Source: Prosopocoilus inquinatus (lineage: Eukaryota > Arthropoda > Insecta > Coleoptera > Lucanidae). From it: a stretch of DNA of 64,000 nt. Below, one piece after another: positions 46,377-56,051 of the stretch (its first letter is position 1; each line of letters begins with the position of its first letter). The translations under genes and the position numbers were made by a program. Under the pieces are notes generated by a model. The model was not told where the DNA came from. It searched no databases and worked only from the letters and a program-made list of their open reading frames with translations. The stretch spans positions 49,334,707-49,398,706 of the forward strand of contig CM069874.1 of assembly GCA_036172665.1 (NCBI GenBank), read 5' to 3'.

Positions 46377-46539
46377 TTGGACCGTATTCTCATCTCATGA
46401 TTAAAACCGTCTCTAACTAAAGCCGTGATTAAAATAAACATAAACGATACAGCTTTATGCGAATTTCATGAGTAAGAGAGTGAGAGAGAATTGAATCACG
46501 GCGTTGCTAAATAATAGACCAGGTGAGAATACGGGCCAA
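46377..46539. repeat. MITE, TTGGACCGTATTCTCA ends
   Basis: TTGGACCGTATTCTCATCTC...AAGCCGTGATT is mirrored by AATCACGGCGTTGC...GGTGAGAATACGGGCCAA, giving 163 bp of almost entirely inverted repeat. GTCA occurs on both sides and may be the target duplication. Confidence 0.78.
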
Positions 46540-47157
46540 AGTCACTAAATAAAAGACAAGTGCTGTGTGACATACCATTATTGAATACTTTATGGATTAA
46601 TATAAATTAACATTAACTTAGCGCCGTGGCATAAAAGTTATAAAAAAATAAGCAACGAATTAGATTGTCTACTTTAAGCGTCCACGCTACTTTACCAATA
46701 AAATACTTTTAATGACACAACAATGTTTACGAAGAACAAGTAAAAGTGTATTCCAGTGACTGAAACGTTATGAAATCAGCCTCAGCTGCGATAATCGTAA
46801 GTAAACCAAATAAACCAACTGTAATATTTAATTTCAGTAAAACAGCGGAAAATGACAACGCCAACGAAATCTAATGCTCAGCGCATAAGCCAAGGATATT
46901 ATAGGAGTTTGCGTTGAGGATTTTACCCTGAGCGAAAAATATTAAATGCTGTCTTTTGTGTGGAATACCTTGGAAGTTAAGTAACTGGAGCGAGCAGAAA
47001 ACGAACAGATTTTCGGACACGTACTCTCCTTTCTTGTATGGAAAAATAAAAAATCAAAGTGCGCGATACTTTACTACACTCCGTTCGTTTTGCCATACTA
47101 AAGGCCCGCGGCCGCAAAGGTTTTCGGTTATACGGCATGGCGTCTCCTAAAGCGGAA
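46540..47157. other. Nothing recognised
   Basis: No repeat or domain-bearing frame recognised. Confidence 0.3.
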
Positions 47158-47942
47158 GGGACGATTCGCCGTCGCTGACTCACCGTGACCGATTTACCGT
47201 CGCCAATTCGTCGTACAACTAATTCGCCGTGGACCCAATTTACCGTCCACCCAATTTGCCGTCGCATGTTTATGTCTGCTTTATTCAGCTTGAGGAGCTT
47301 TAAAACACTTTTTGATTATTTTTGATATCCAAGTTATGCCTACGAATTGAATGAAAATAACTATAATTTCCGAATGTTTCAAGTAAATTAAAATGGACTG
47401 CACTATTATTTTTTCTATTTTAAACCAAAATAAATTCTCAATTACAATACGACCATCGTAAGACACAAAATTACGAACAAATTGGTGTTGTTAGCACATG
47501 ATCATAATAATAATATTTTTTCTAATGGAACCCCAACTTTTTTTATAATTTTAAATGACGAGTTTTCATGAATCATTATCTAAAAACAGTCGACTTTTGA
47601 TGTGATTTTATATACGAAAATGAATATATTTTTGAGCAGAATCTGAAAAAAATTTAAAAAATTAAGGGATTTTGCAAACACCCTGCGGAATAAGAAATAG
47701 TTTCTGGAATAGTAAAAAAATTATCTACTTCTTTATCTATGCATCATATTTATGACAAATTATTTTATTTTCCATTAAATATGTTAGCCTTTTTATTTTA
47801 TTTATGTATAATAATCGTATATTATTATCTGGATACGTGCCATCATTTAAAACTTTAATTGCTAACAGCGAGTTGTACCTACGACAAATCGGCGACGGTG
47901 AATTAGCTATAGCAAATCGGCGACGGCGAATTGTCCTAGACC
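47158..47942. mobile_element. Non-autonomous element with GATTCGCCGTCGC ends
   Basis: The left end GGGACGATTCGCCGTCGC, followed by CACCGTGACCGATTTACCGTCG and two more CGCCGT/ACCGTC blocks, is mirrored on the right by ATCGGCGACGGTGAATTAGC and ATCGGCGACGGCGAATTGTCC. The repeated CCGTCGCC motif at each end is unusual. The superfamily is undecided because no target duplication is clear. It lies 15-40 bp from the donor site of the PH exon. Confidence 0.65.
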
Positions 47943-47979
47943 CTCCCCCATATACTTAACCTCGATGGGAAAAACTCAC

Positions 47980-48207
47980 CTTCGCGAGTCTCATGGCTGT
48001 GAGCCAGCAGCTTCGAGCGCGCTCGGAGTCGCAGGCTATGCAGAGGAGTCCTGGCCCGTCTTCTTCCGTGTCGATTCCTGAAGGACGCAAGCACAGGCCC
48101 CACTCGGTGGGAGCTCGGAACTGATTCTTCGCGTTTAGCGTCGTGTAGATGTGATAATCGGAGAGGCGGGCGAACTCCTTTAGGCTACCTATATCTCCGT
48201 CCGAAAT
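47980..48207 (-). CDS. Internal exon of a Grb7/10/14-like PH-domain adapter (PH core)
   Basis: A 228-bp phase 0-0 exon on the minus strand, acceptor TTCTTTGCAG, donor GTGAGT. It encodes ISDGDIGSLKEFARLSDYHI, YTTLNAKNQFRAPTEWGLCL and CIACDSERARSCWLTAMRLA. These match the second half of the Grb7/10/14 PH domain: the IY..L strand, the APT..GLC..P turn, and CW.TA.RL.K at the start of the C-terminal helix. The helix continues in the exon at 2349-2444. GC content is much higher than in the surrounding intron. The protein would be a cytoplasmic adapter recruited to receptor tyrosine kinases. RIAM/lamellipodin PH domains share APT but read W..GIRIAKYG, so Grb is preferred. The upstream RA and PH N-terminal exons must lie beyond 64000 or be hidden in the upstream interval. 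Confidence 0.87.
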
Positions 48208-48382
48208 CTGCAAAGAACAATTTTAATTACATGGGGTTCAAAAATAAAAGCAATTTATGTTATCAATCGTTCCATTTCTATATTATGCGCATTTTGCGTT
48301 GAAACATCAAAATAATTCATTTTATATTTGTTATGAAATATTATAGTGGAAATAAGTATGAAGTCTAGATTTTCTTTATGTA
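48208..48382. other. Intron next to the PH exon, nothing recognised
   Basis: Contains the polypyrimidine tract and acceptor of the exon at 47980-48207. No other feature. Confidence 0.4.
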
Positions 48383-48566
48383 CAGGGTGGCCCAACGATG
48401 CGTATTTCTTCTATGAGGCCTATAGAAAAAAAAATTAGGAAAAAAATCGATAAAGAATTTTGTACTAGACAATACGCGGCATATTGTAAAATTATTTTGA
48501 AGTATATAGAGTGATCAAAAAAAATGGTGGTTCGGGGAAACTATTTTTTTTTAATGGAGCACCCTG
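48383..48566 (-). repeat. Short MITE, CAGGGTGGCCC ends
   Basis: CAGGGTGGCCCAACGATGCG at the left and TTTTTTTTAATGGAGCACCCTG at the right, next to TA; 184 bp. Inverse-oriented relative of 14109-14291. Confidence 0.72.
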
Positions 48567-49004
48567 TATATTTTTAGATATTCGGGTGCGCCGCAATGAG
48601 CAGATCACAACGGTATAAAGATATATTGATTTCATTGAAGTACTTTCGTAAAATAAATTTTGTTCTTGAAGAATTCTTCAAAAATTCAGTCAATTTGAAT
48701 TTGAATTTCTGATTAATGAGATTAATACAGACGAACGAAAATCTAACACGATATTTTTGGGACTTTGGCCTTTATGTAAATGTGAACAAAGTTAAGATAG
48801 CTTTTTGCATTATAACGACCGATCGATACTTACGAAACATTCGGTATCTTATTTTTTTTTAATGGAACGGCCTACTTTTTATTTCAGAAATGGATAGCAC
48901 TTTAAAGGTAGCTTTCTGCTGATATAAGGTTATATGTCTTTATTTTTGATAATTTCGTCACTAAAAATTTTCTTTTTACAAGTATTTCAATATTCAATTT
49001 TTAA
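48567..49004. other. Dispersed-repeat fragment
   Basis: ATCGATACTTACG..TTCGGTATCTTATTTTTTTTTAATGGAACGGCC and GAAATGGATAGCACTTTAAAG (48825-48920) match 13705-13800. The rest is unassigned. Confidence 0.5.
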
Positions 49005-49007
49005 TAC

Positions 49008-49056
49008 AAACTAGTACTTTCGAACCAGACCTCGTTCATCGTCAGTGCAGCTACAA
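49008..49056 (-). ncRNA. Hammerhead-like motif (degenerate)
   Basis: Minus strand: CTGACGA (49039-49045), stem II GAAC/GUUC around GAGGUCUG, GAAA (49018-49021), then GUACUAGU and U. Stem I pairs UGCA before the core with UGUA after the site, using one wobble. The stem III region is not a clean palindrome, so activity is doubtful. Confidence 0.5.
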
Positions 49057-49639
49057 ACTTAATAATTCTAAAAAGCGAATACGTCGAAAGAGTTATAACA
49101 TTTCAAATATTTAACATAATTTAATCTAAAAATATTTTTTGAACAGGTTAACTGTAAGTTTAAAAAGACATTTCTGAATTGTCAACTTTTATTGTTAAAT
49201 ATTTGAAATGATATAACTAGAGCCTGGATTTTCTCATAGCAAGTACTTAAAAAGGTTCAATAAAATTAAATAAAACATTAAAATTAAAGGCAACATACAG
49301 AGTTCTGTATAAAATTAAATTGCGCAAATTATGTTGACTGTGTGTAACGCCGGAAGAAAGCCCTCTTAACATTTTGAGTGTGGCGAGTATTTCGATCATG
49401 AAACCGTCTTTAATACCAAAATAAGTTCATTGTAAACACAAAGTAACAAAATAATATTATTCGGATATAAAATTTAATATTTTGATCAGCTAATTTATTG
49501 ACTTGTCACAAACACTGCAGAACTGTAATTACCATTTAAATGGAATACATTTAGTCGCTTTTTGATTCGGCTATAGAGAAAACGTTTCTTTCACAGATTT
49601 TAATTATTAGCTAATTTTTCTTTTTTGACACGATTTTAG

Positions 49640-50290
49640 GGCCTTTGTGTTAGTCACATTCAGGGTAATGATAGTAAATGAACTTTGTAACTATATTATT
49701 GATACCTACAAAAGAGCTTTGACTAATGTCACGCACACCCATTTCAAAGCAAGGGTAAATAATAACAGATTGGGTGGATGGATAACACAAAAAATATTGG
49801 TGGAAATGTGCTTCAGAGAGAAAGATTCAAACTTCAGAAAGAACTTACTACGATCAAATATTGGAAACGTAAGAGGTACCTGGAAAATCATAAACCAAAT
49901 TCTAGGCAAAAAGAAAGCTTTATCAATAGATGACGTCATTAAAAACCACCTACCATTACCTGCAAACACAACAGTTAATAGTTTCAGTGAAAATTTTGCC
50001 CAACAAATAGAAAATGTCTTGCACTTTTGCGATGAAAAAGTTATGTACAAAGATGGAAATTTCGCTGAAATGGCTCAAAACCATCAATATATATTGAAGA
50101 TGCTGAGGATGATGACGTACGTCGAGTCTTATTATTGCTGAATTTAAAAAAAAGGTACCTGGTGTTGACGGTGTCCAACTGAATTTCTGGATATTTTGAG
50201 TCCAGTTGCAACAGACGAGAAAAATTGAGAAAAAGGTATGTAATTCAGATGAAATAAATTTGGTCAAATAATTCTATTTCTGATGAAAGG
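49640..50290 (+). pseudogene. LINE ORF2 fragment (linker between endonuclease and RT)
   Basis: A frame of 164 codons contains YKRALTNVTHTHFKARVNNN, FRKNLLRSNIGNVRGTWKII and NSFSENFAQQIENV. After a frameshift near 50141 comes LKKKVPGVDGVQ, the start of RT. The RGTWKIIN..LG pattern is typical of the jockey/CR1 linker that precedes K..G.DG. Both endonuclease and RT bodies are absent. The ATG at 49647 is not a natural start. Confidence 0.7.
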
Positions 50291-50795
50291 AAATGCAAAA
50301 GTATCTTTAAAACATTAAAAACTGAAGAAAGGCATTTTACCTAAAATCCGGTCCTTATTAAATAGTTCCGGTACATAATTTTAAATAAAAACAAAAAACA
50401 AATTTATGATATCTATAGAAGGTATACAATTTGATACAAAAGAATCCTAAAATATGTATACAAGCCAAATTCAAGGATACCCATTGGGATCTCAGAGACA
50501 GTAAGATATTTGAAGACGGTCAAATCCCTTTGGTGCTAAACTATCTACTATCTATCTCAAAAATCTGTAGACGCTCATGACCGGCAAAATATACGATGAA
50601 CACTGAGCCACAACTTACATGTCTGGATTAAATAAACCCCAAAATTTCTTGTTTCTAGAATAATTTGAATATTTAAACAAAAATTATTAAAATACGAGGT
50701 ACACAGGACACAGGAGTCTATGTAGATTATAAGACTTTGAGACACAGGTTATAATCCGTTTCGAAAAATCTTCTACACCTGGCTCACAACTGGAT
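50291..50795. other. Nothing recognised
   Basis: AT-rich; no repeat structure or gene recognised. Confidence 0.3.
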
Positions 50796-50809
50796 TTTAT
50801 TAGGCTTTA

Positions 50810-50965
50810 GTTGAATTCTTGGCTTCCGGTTGGAACCGACGTTTCGTTCATCTTCTGCAACGAAGAACGAAACGTCGGCAGTAGAAGAAATCCGAGATAC
50901 GCGGTTCCAACCGGAAGCCAAGAATTCAACCATGGATGAAGACCACGGAAGCCCTCAAGTTAAAC
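50810..50965 (-). mobile_element. Short hammerhead-derived inverted-repeat element
   Basis: The ends TTGAATTCTTGGCTTCCGG(TTGGAACC) and (GGTTCCAA)CCGGAAGCCAAGAATTCAA enclose CGAAACGTC blocks. On the minus strand it starts GTTTAACTTGAGGGC. A 14-bp direct repeat with one mismatch (TTTATTAGGCTTTA at 50796-50809, TTTATTGGGCTTTA at 50966-50979) brackets it. The core reads CAGAAGA rather than CTGAAGA, so the ribozyme is broken. Same family as 61146-61354. Confidence 0.75.
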
Positions 50966-50979
50966 TTTATTGGGCTTTA

Positions 50980-51434
50980 TTAGAATATTCAAAATTCCAC
51001 TGCAATACGTAGAAGCGCGTAGAAAATCATCACTTATTGACTTGGTTTAAGAGGGACCAGAACTTTTTTTCACGATCACATTGATCCAGCCTAGCATTAA
51101 TAATTGTACACCCGCAGAAAGTGTAGTAGTGTAGTAGTCCGTTTGATGGAAAACCAGCATTCAAAGAACTTGTTTTCTCGCAACTAAACCAACAAAATAC
51201 AAATAACGGAATCGAATATCTCAAAGATGTCAACAAAACCTTTGACAGTTGACACAGTTGACAGCCCACAGTTAGGTATTCAAGGTTGCAACAATACGTA
51301 TGGTAAAATGGTGGCCAATAAAATCCATGCAGTAATTTGACACTTCTTGCTGATTTACCACAAACTTGGATAAATCAGGCTCGTTGTCAAAAGGAAGAAA
51401 CTAAAATAGTAAAGGAGACTGTGGTTTAAAAGAT
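50980..51434. other. Nothing recognised
   Basis: No domain-bearing frame or repeat recognised. Confidence 0.3.
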
Positions 51435-51469
51435 AATTGAAATTAACCTCCGCCCACAATAATTTTTAT

Positions 51470-51520
51470 ATCCGTAGATACGTATTTCGGCAGCTAAGCT
51501 GCCATCTTCAGTACGCTACC
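51470..51520 (-). ncRNA. Hammerhead ribozyme motif (UACGUA type)
   Basis: Minus strand: GCGUA, CTGAAGA, stem II GGCAGC/GCUGCC with loop UUA, GAAA, palindrome AUACGUAU, C (cleavage triplet AUC), then UACG pairing CGUA as stem I. All core bases intact; one unpaired U before stem II. Confidence 0.78.
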
Positions 51521-51991
51521 AAATTAGAAGCACTAAGAAAGATTTAAAACTACCTAATCACACTGATAAAATCATAAAAATATTAAAGCTAACAACAATC
51601 CAATCATCATAAAAGATATATATGTCCAAATGCAAGTAAATACAAATTAATATGTAAAAATTTTAAATAAACTATATATGTTAATGTATAAATCGGGGGG
51701 AAAAAAAATATATGAACACCCAAAATTAACCGTCAGAAAACCTTACAAAAACTTAATTAATTAAATTAAATTAATTAATTAATTAATTTTGGATGTTCAT
51801 ATATATTTTTTTCCCCCGATTGATACATTAACATATATAGTTTATTTAAAATGTTTACATATTAATTTGTATTTACTTGCATTTGGACATATATATCTTT
51901 TAGGATGATTGGATTGTTGTTAGCTGTAATATTTTTATGATTTTATCAGTGTGATTAGGTAGTTTTAAATCTTTCTTAGTGCTTTTAAGTT

Positions 51992-52040
51992 GGTAGCGTA
52001 CTGAAGATGGCAGCTTAGCTGCCGAAATACGTATCTGCGG
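51992..52040 (+). ncRNA. Hammerhead ribozyme motif (UACGUA type)
   Basis: Mirror copy of 51470-51520: core 52001-52007, stem II 52009-52023, GAAA 52024-52027, palindrome 52027-52034, cleavage predicted after C52035. In stem I one A has become G (UGCG), which is still compatible by wobble. Confidence 0.78.
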
Positions 52041-52281
52041 ATATAAAAATTATTGTGGGCGGAGGTTAATTTCAATTAAAACGAAGAAAGGTCAAAAATT
52101 GAAATCTCCCAGTTACTTCTATCCAAACTTGTCCTGGTAAAATTAACGTTCTTATTTTTAAGTGGAAGTTAAATGCGTAATTTTGCTAAAACACAAGATA
52201 AGCACGACTATTAATAGTAAATTTTATATTTTACAAAAATTTTTTGCAAATCGTTTCTGATTGCAGTGAGAACCTCGAGCA

Positions 52282-52333
52282 GCCTCTGGACAGCTGTTTC
52301 AGCCCTGCTTGGGGCTTCTTCAGCAGAAACGTA
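52282..52333 (-). ncRNA. Hammerhead ribozyme motif
   Basis: Same structure as the motif at 52708-52757, in the opposite orientation. All core bases, AGCCC/GGGCU stem II, the ACAGCUGU palindrome and the 5-bp stem I are intact. Confidence 0.83.
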
Positions 52334-52707
52334 GCTCGACATTCCCACTGCAGACCAAAAACGACTTGCCCAATTTATTCGCAATTGCGATGTAAGAATG
52401 ATGAACATATAAAATAGCGACATCTTACTATCGCTTTTTGACCTAACATTGCAATAGGATAGACAAATTGAAGCGGGATTTGCTCCTAATGAGTCCCCCA
52501 TGCAAGGCGGCCATGCTTGCTGTCAAAGCATAATGAAAGATTTTAGAAAAATTTTTTGCAAATCGTTTCTGATTGCAGTGAGAACCTCGAGCAGCCTCTG
52601 GACAGCGATAGTAAGATGTCGCTATTTTATATGTTCATCATTCTTACATCGCAATTGCGAATAAATTGGGCAAGTCGTTTTTGGTCTGCAGTGGGAATGT
52701 CGAGCTA

Positions 52708-52757
52708 CGTTTCTGCTGAAGAAGCCCCAAGCAGGGCTGAAACAGCTGTCCAGAGGC
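52708..52757 (+). ncRNA. Hammerhead ribozyme motif
   Basis: Stem I strand UUCUG (52711-52715), CTGAAGA 52716-52722, stem II 52723-52738, GAAA 52739-52742, ACAGCUGU 52742-52749, cleavage after C52750, then CAGAG pairing back to UUCUG. A dimer would form stem III through the 8-nt palindrome. Confidence 0.83.
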
Positions 52758-53137
52758 TGCTCGAGGTTCTCACTGCAATCAGAAACGATTTGCAAAAATT
52801 TTTTCTAAAATCTTTCATTATGCTTTGACAGCAAGCATGGCCGCCTTGCATGGGGGACTCATTAGGAGCAAATCCCGCTTCAATTTGTCTATCCTACTGC
52901 AATGTTAGGTCAAAAAGCGATAGTAAGATGTCGCTATTTTATAAGTAAATTTTATATTAAACATCAGAATTACTAGTGACATTTTGTGTACGTACCAAAC
53001 GTCAGAAATATTAAAGTCACGTTTACGTTATCAAAATGACCCGGATTTTATTGTCCGCTACTGTACGGTGCATTTTTTCAAAAAATAACATATTTTCACG
53101 TTTGAACAACTTTATTCTAAATTCATTTTTTACCTTT

Positions 53138-53327
53138 AGGGCCAGTTAAACAAAGGTGGTTTAAACCCAAGTTTAACTGAACCAGATTCAAGGTAAACAA
53201 ACTCGCATAGAATCTTAAGGACATACGGCAATTAATGCATTCAGAAATAAAACTTGATGCGATTTTGTTCACACTGAACCTGGTTCAGTTGAACGTCAAT
53301 TTAAACCTCCTTTGTACAACTGACCCT
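53138..53327. repeat. Palindromic MITE, AGGGCCAGTTAAACAAAGG ends
   Basis: AGGGCCAGTTAAACAAAGG..GGTTTAAACC..AGTTTAACTGAACCAG and CTGGTTCAGTTGAAC..CCTTTGTACAACTGACCCT form imperfect 50-bp arms around a 90-bp middle. 190 bp. Superfamily unknown. Confidence 0.75.
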
Positions 53328-53341
53328 TAGAGGGTTGGTTG

Positions 53342-53423
53342 CTCAGTCACAGTTTAACGTTAATCTTCAGTTAACGTCCTACGTAAAAAAAAAACTGAAG
53401 ATTAAAGTTAAACTGTGACTGAG
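53342..53423. repeat. Hairpin MITE, third copy of the TTTAACTTTAA family
   Basis: CTCAGTCACAGTTTAACGTT.AATCTTCAGTT and AACTGAAGATTAAAGTTAAAC.TGTGACTGAG are inverted around an A-run. Closest relative of 1562-1657. Confidence 0.8.
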
Positions 53424-54794
53424 ATACCGGGCCAGAGTGATACAAAATTTAACACGCATATTTTTCAAGTTTAATTGAAAAAATTGTTTGGTTAGCAACT
53501 TAAATTAGTTAGTATTCAGATTAAGAGACAGTAACACTTAATTAAGCAGTGATTGTTCATTATTCATTCGGGGAGTTAGCCAGTGATTAGCAGAAATGAA
53601 TTCGGTTCAGTACGTTGTTGCAATGAGTTAGTGAATTCGTGATTTTTGGTCTTGGATAAAGAGCCAAAGTACGTTAATGGTAATATAAAACAATTGATTA
53701 TTTTATGTTCGGTTATGTCGAGTGCCTCTACAGTTTAATACGTAATTAATTATGTTTCCGGATTTAACATGTTGGACATAAAAAAAAACGATCAGCTCAA
53801 TTTAAACAATAATGGACCAATTTGCTCGATTAGTATAAGGAACTATTAATCTAATATTACTTTAATCTAATTCATACACAGTCTTAAACCAATACTAATT
53901 TAAATTATAATTTTAATTCAATTTTACGTAAATACGTGTTTTAATAAAACCCCGTAAATGAACAGAACATTTTTCTTCTTTTCCGCGGGCGCATAAACAT
54001 TTAATCCCCTTTCACGTTTGTGACAATACTTAAGATGTTCTGAATTTTAATCCACAATGTATAAAACTGCTTCATGATTTTTATATTCTTATTTAGATTT
54101 CATTAAACTCATTAAGCTCAATGAACTCAAAAAGCTTTCTCTCTGATCATTGCCCATCTGTGTAAAATACGAAAATCATTACATTTTATTGGTGAAATTC
54201 GAAAAGAAAAACTTGGAGCGGGGCGAAAGTAAATCCTCCATGTCGAAGTAGTCGTTTTAGAGAGCTGATAAAGAAATAAAAGGCAAGGACTTACTTAAAT
54301 CGATTTATTTCGGTTCGAAGCTACACGCACCGAGGAAGCAGGAGATAAGAAGGCGACCAGGCTTCCGATAAAGTTCGTCCCAAATTAAATCAAGTGTGCG
54401 GGGATACTCCTTAATAGAAAGTAGCGTTTAGTTATACAAAGTCGTAGTGGTTCTTGCTCCCCGAGTTAAATAACTTTTAATACTGTGCACAAAGGGGACT
54501 CGGTAATCCTCCATCCAGAAAGCGGGATCCTCTCCGGAGTTCGCCTCTTGGAATTCGGAGTTAGGATGAGGACGCTTCTGCGCGCTTTATCCCGAATTGC
54601 TTCGTACACAATGTCGAGGCCGTTTATGAGCGAGCAACCAACCGGAATTTTTAGGATAGCTACGTGACTTTTGTGGAATCAGCTTCTTTCTGAACAAAAT
54701 TTGAAGTATCTCAATAGATGAGATAGGTCGTGAGGAGCTCTGAACTTAAGTGAAAGTTTGAAAATTTTATTCACTATTTTTTTTTTTTTTTGGA
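53424..54794. other. Nothing recognised
   Basis: No repeat or domain-bearing frame. A GC-richer segment at 54480-54670 carries a short open frame without homology. A T15 run directly precedes the LINE at about 54795. Confidence 0.35.
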
Positions 54795-56009
54795 GGAATT
54801 ATAGCTTCTCAAGTCACGTCTTTTTTAAATCAACATAATTTAATTCCTTCTTGTCAATCGGGTTTCAGATCGGGTTATGGTACAACTACTGCTTTATTAA
54901 AAGTCACAGATTCCAGTCAAGAGACATGGGAAAGTTGACAGTCCTTACGTTGCTTGATTATAGTAAGGCGTTCGATATGCTACATCACGAAATTTTACTT
55001 TTGAAATTAAAGTATTATGGATTTGATCCTACAGTTGTCAACTTCCTTAATAGCTTTTTGACTGATCGACAGCAAAGAGTGCCGCAATGCTCAATCTTAG
55101 GCCCCCTATTATTTTTAATATATACATCCGATTTTCACAGTTTCATTCAACATTGCGACATTCATCAGTATGCCGACGATACGCAATTGTACAAATCTTT
55201 TTATTTTACTGAAACACTTGAGGCAATTGAAAAAATCAATGCTGACATTCGTCAACTAATTAAAGTTTCTCAGGTTTATGGCTTGCATTTAAATTCCAAA
55301 AAATCATTTATCCTGGTATTTGGTCCTGATAAAATGAAACAACGGATTTCGAACAGCGTAAAAATTACAATTAATGGTGACGCTTTGCAATTGGTATCAG
55401 AATCCAAAAACTTAGGTCTAATAATTTGTACAAATCTAAGATTTAGAAAACACGTTAGCTCATTAATGCAGGGCTCGTACTGGACCCTGAAAAAACTATT
55501 TATGAATAAAGACTTTTTAGATACGAAATTAAGGTTATTATTAGCTGACGCGTTAATATTATCTAAATTCAGTTATTGCGATATGGTTTACGGGCCAGCA
55601 TTAACTTCTCGTGATGCAAACCGATTACAAGTCATCCAAAATAATTGCATTCGATTTGCTTACGGTCTAAGGCGATGGGATCATGTGTCAAAAAAGTTGG
55701 AAGAGGCTGGCTGGTTGACTTTAAAAAAAACGTTGGCGTTTGCACTTAGTAAATCTAACCCATAAACTGTTACTAACCAAATCTCCACCGTATTTACACC
55801 AAAAGTTATTATGCTTTCAAGATATTAATACAGTCAATACGCGCAATAAGGATATGTTATCATTGCCTAAACATTCCACTTCAATGTTCGAACGGTCGTT
55901 TTCCTACAATTCTGCAAAATTATATAACACTCTTCCTGATCATCTTAAATTATTGAGCTCTGAGCAATTCAAAATAACGGTAAAACATTTCTTTTATGCT
56001 AAATACTGA
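54795..56009 (+). pseudogene. LINE reverse transcriptase
   Basis: The fingers motif lies in one frame. After a frameshift near 54905, the main frame reads LLDYSKAFDMLHHEILLLKL (RT motif A with catalytic Asp), CSILGPLLFLIYTSDFHSF (motif B; the usual GVPQG is altered to RVPQC) and YADDTQLYKS (motif C, catalytic pair). The thumb follows (SKNLGLIICTNLRFRKHVSS, LRLLLADALILSKFSYCDMV, LQVIQNNCIRFAYGLRRWDH). A frameshift near 55745 leads into SMFERSFSYNSAKLYNTLP at the C-terminus. YADDTQLY and the C-terminal FERSFSY..A..YN.LP block are characteristic of insect CR1/L2-like elements. Truncated and frameshifted, so inactive. Confidence 0.9.
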
Positions 56010-56051
56010 ATAAAGTTTTCTTGTTTATTCGCACTGAACTTGTTCTCTATA

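Larger units (their letters stand above)
51435..52077. mobile_element. Inverted pair of hammerhead-bearing repeats
   Basis: Arms of about 290-300 bp mirror each other from AATTGAAATTAACCTCCGCC (51435) and GGCGGAGGTTAATTTCAATT (52077) to a (TTAA)n-rich centre near 51756. Identity is very high. Each arm carries one hammerhead motif 40-90 bp from the outer end, pointing outwards. No protein frame. The layout is that of two Penelope-type flanking repeats in head-to-head order, without the reverse transcriptase. The target duplication is unclear (TTAAAA on both sides). Confidence 0.8.
52231..52943. mobile_element. Hammerhead-bearing inverted-repeat element (312-bp monomer family), copy 2
   Basis: A perfect 15-bp direct repeat, AGTAAATTTTATATT, flanks it (52216-52230 and 52944-52958). 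It holds one full monomer and the first 50 bp of the next in head-to-tail order (GCAAATCG at 52246 and 52558, period 312 bp). It then switches to the opposite orientation at CCTCTGGACAG/CGATAG and runs through a complete inverted monomer. Two hammerhead motifs, one per strand. Ends match those of copy 1 at 20590-21450. Very low divergence between units suggests recent activity. Confidence 0.85.

Noticed and set aside
54485..54667. 60-codon plus-strand frame in a GC-richer patch
   Set aside because: No domain, no splice signals at both ends, no repeat relatives.
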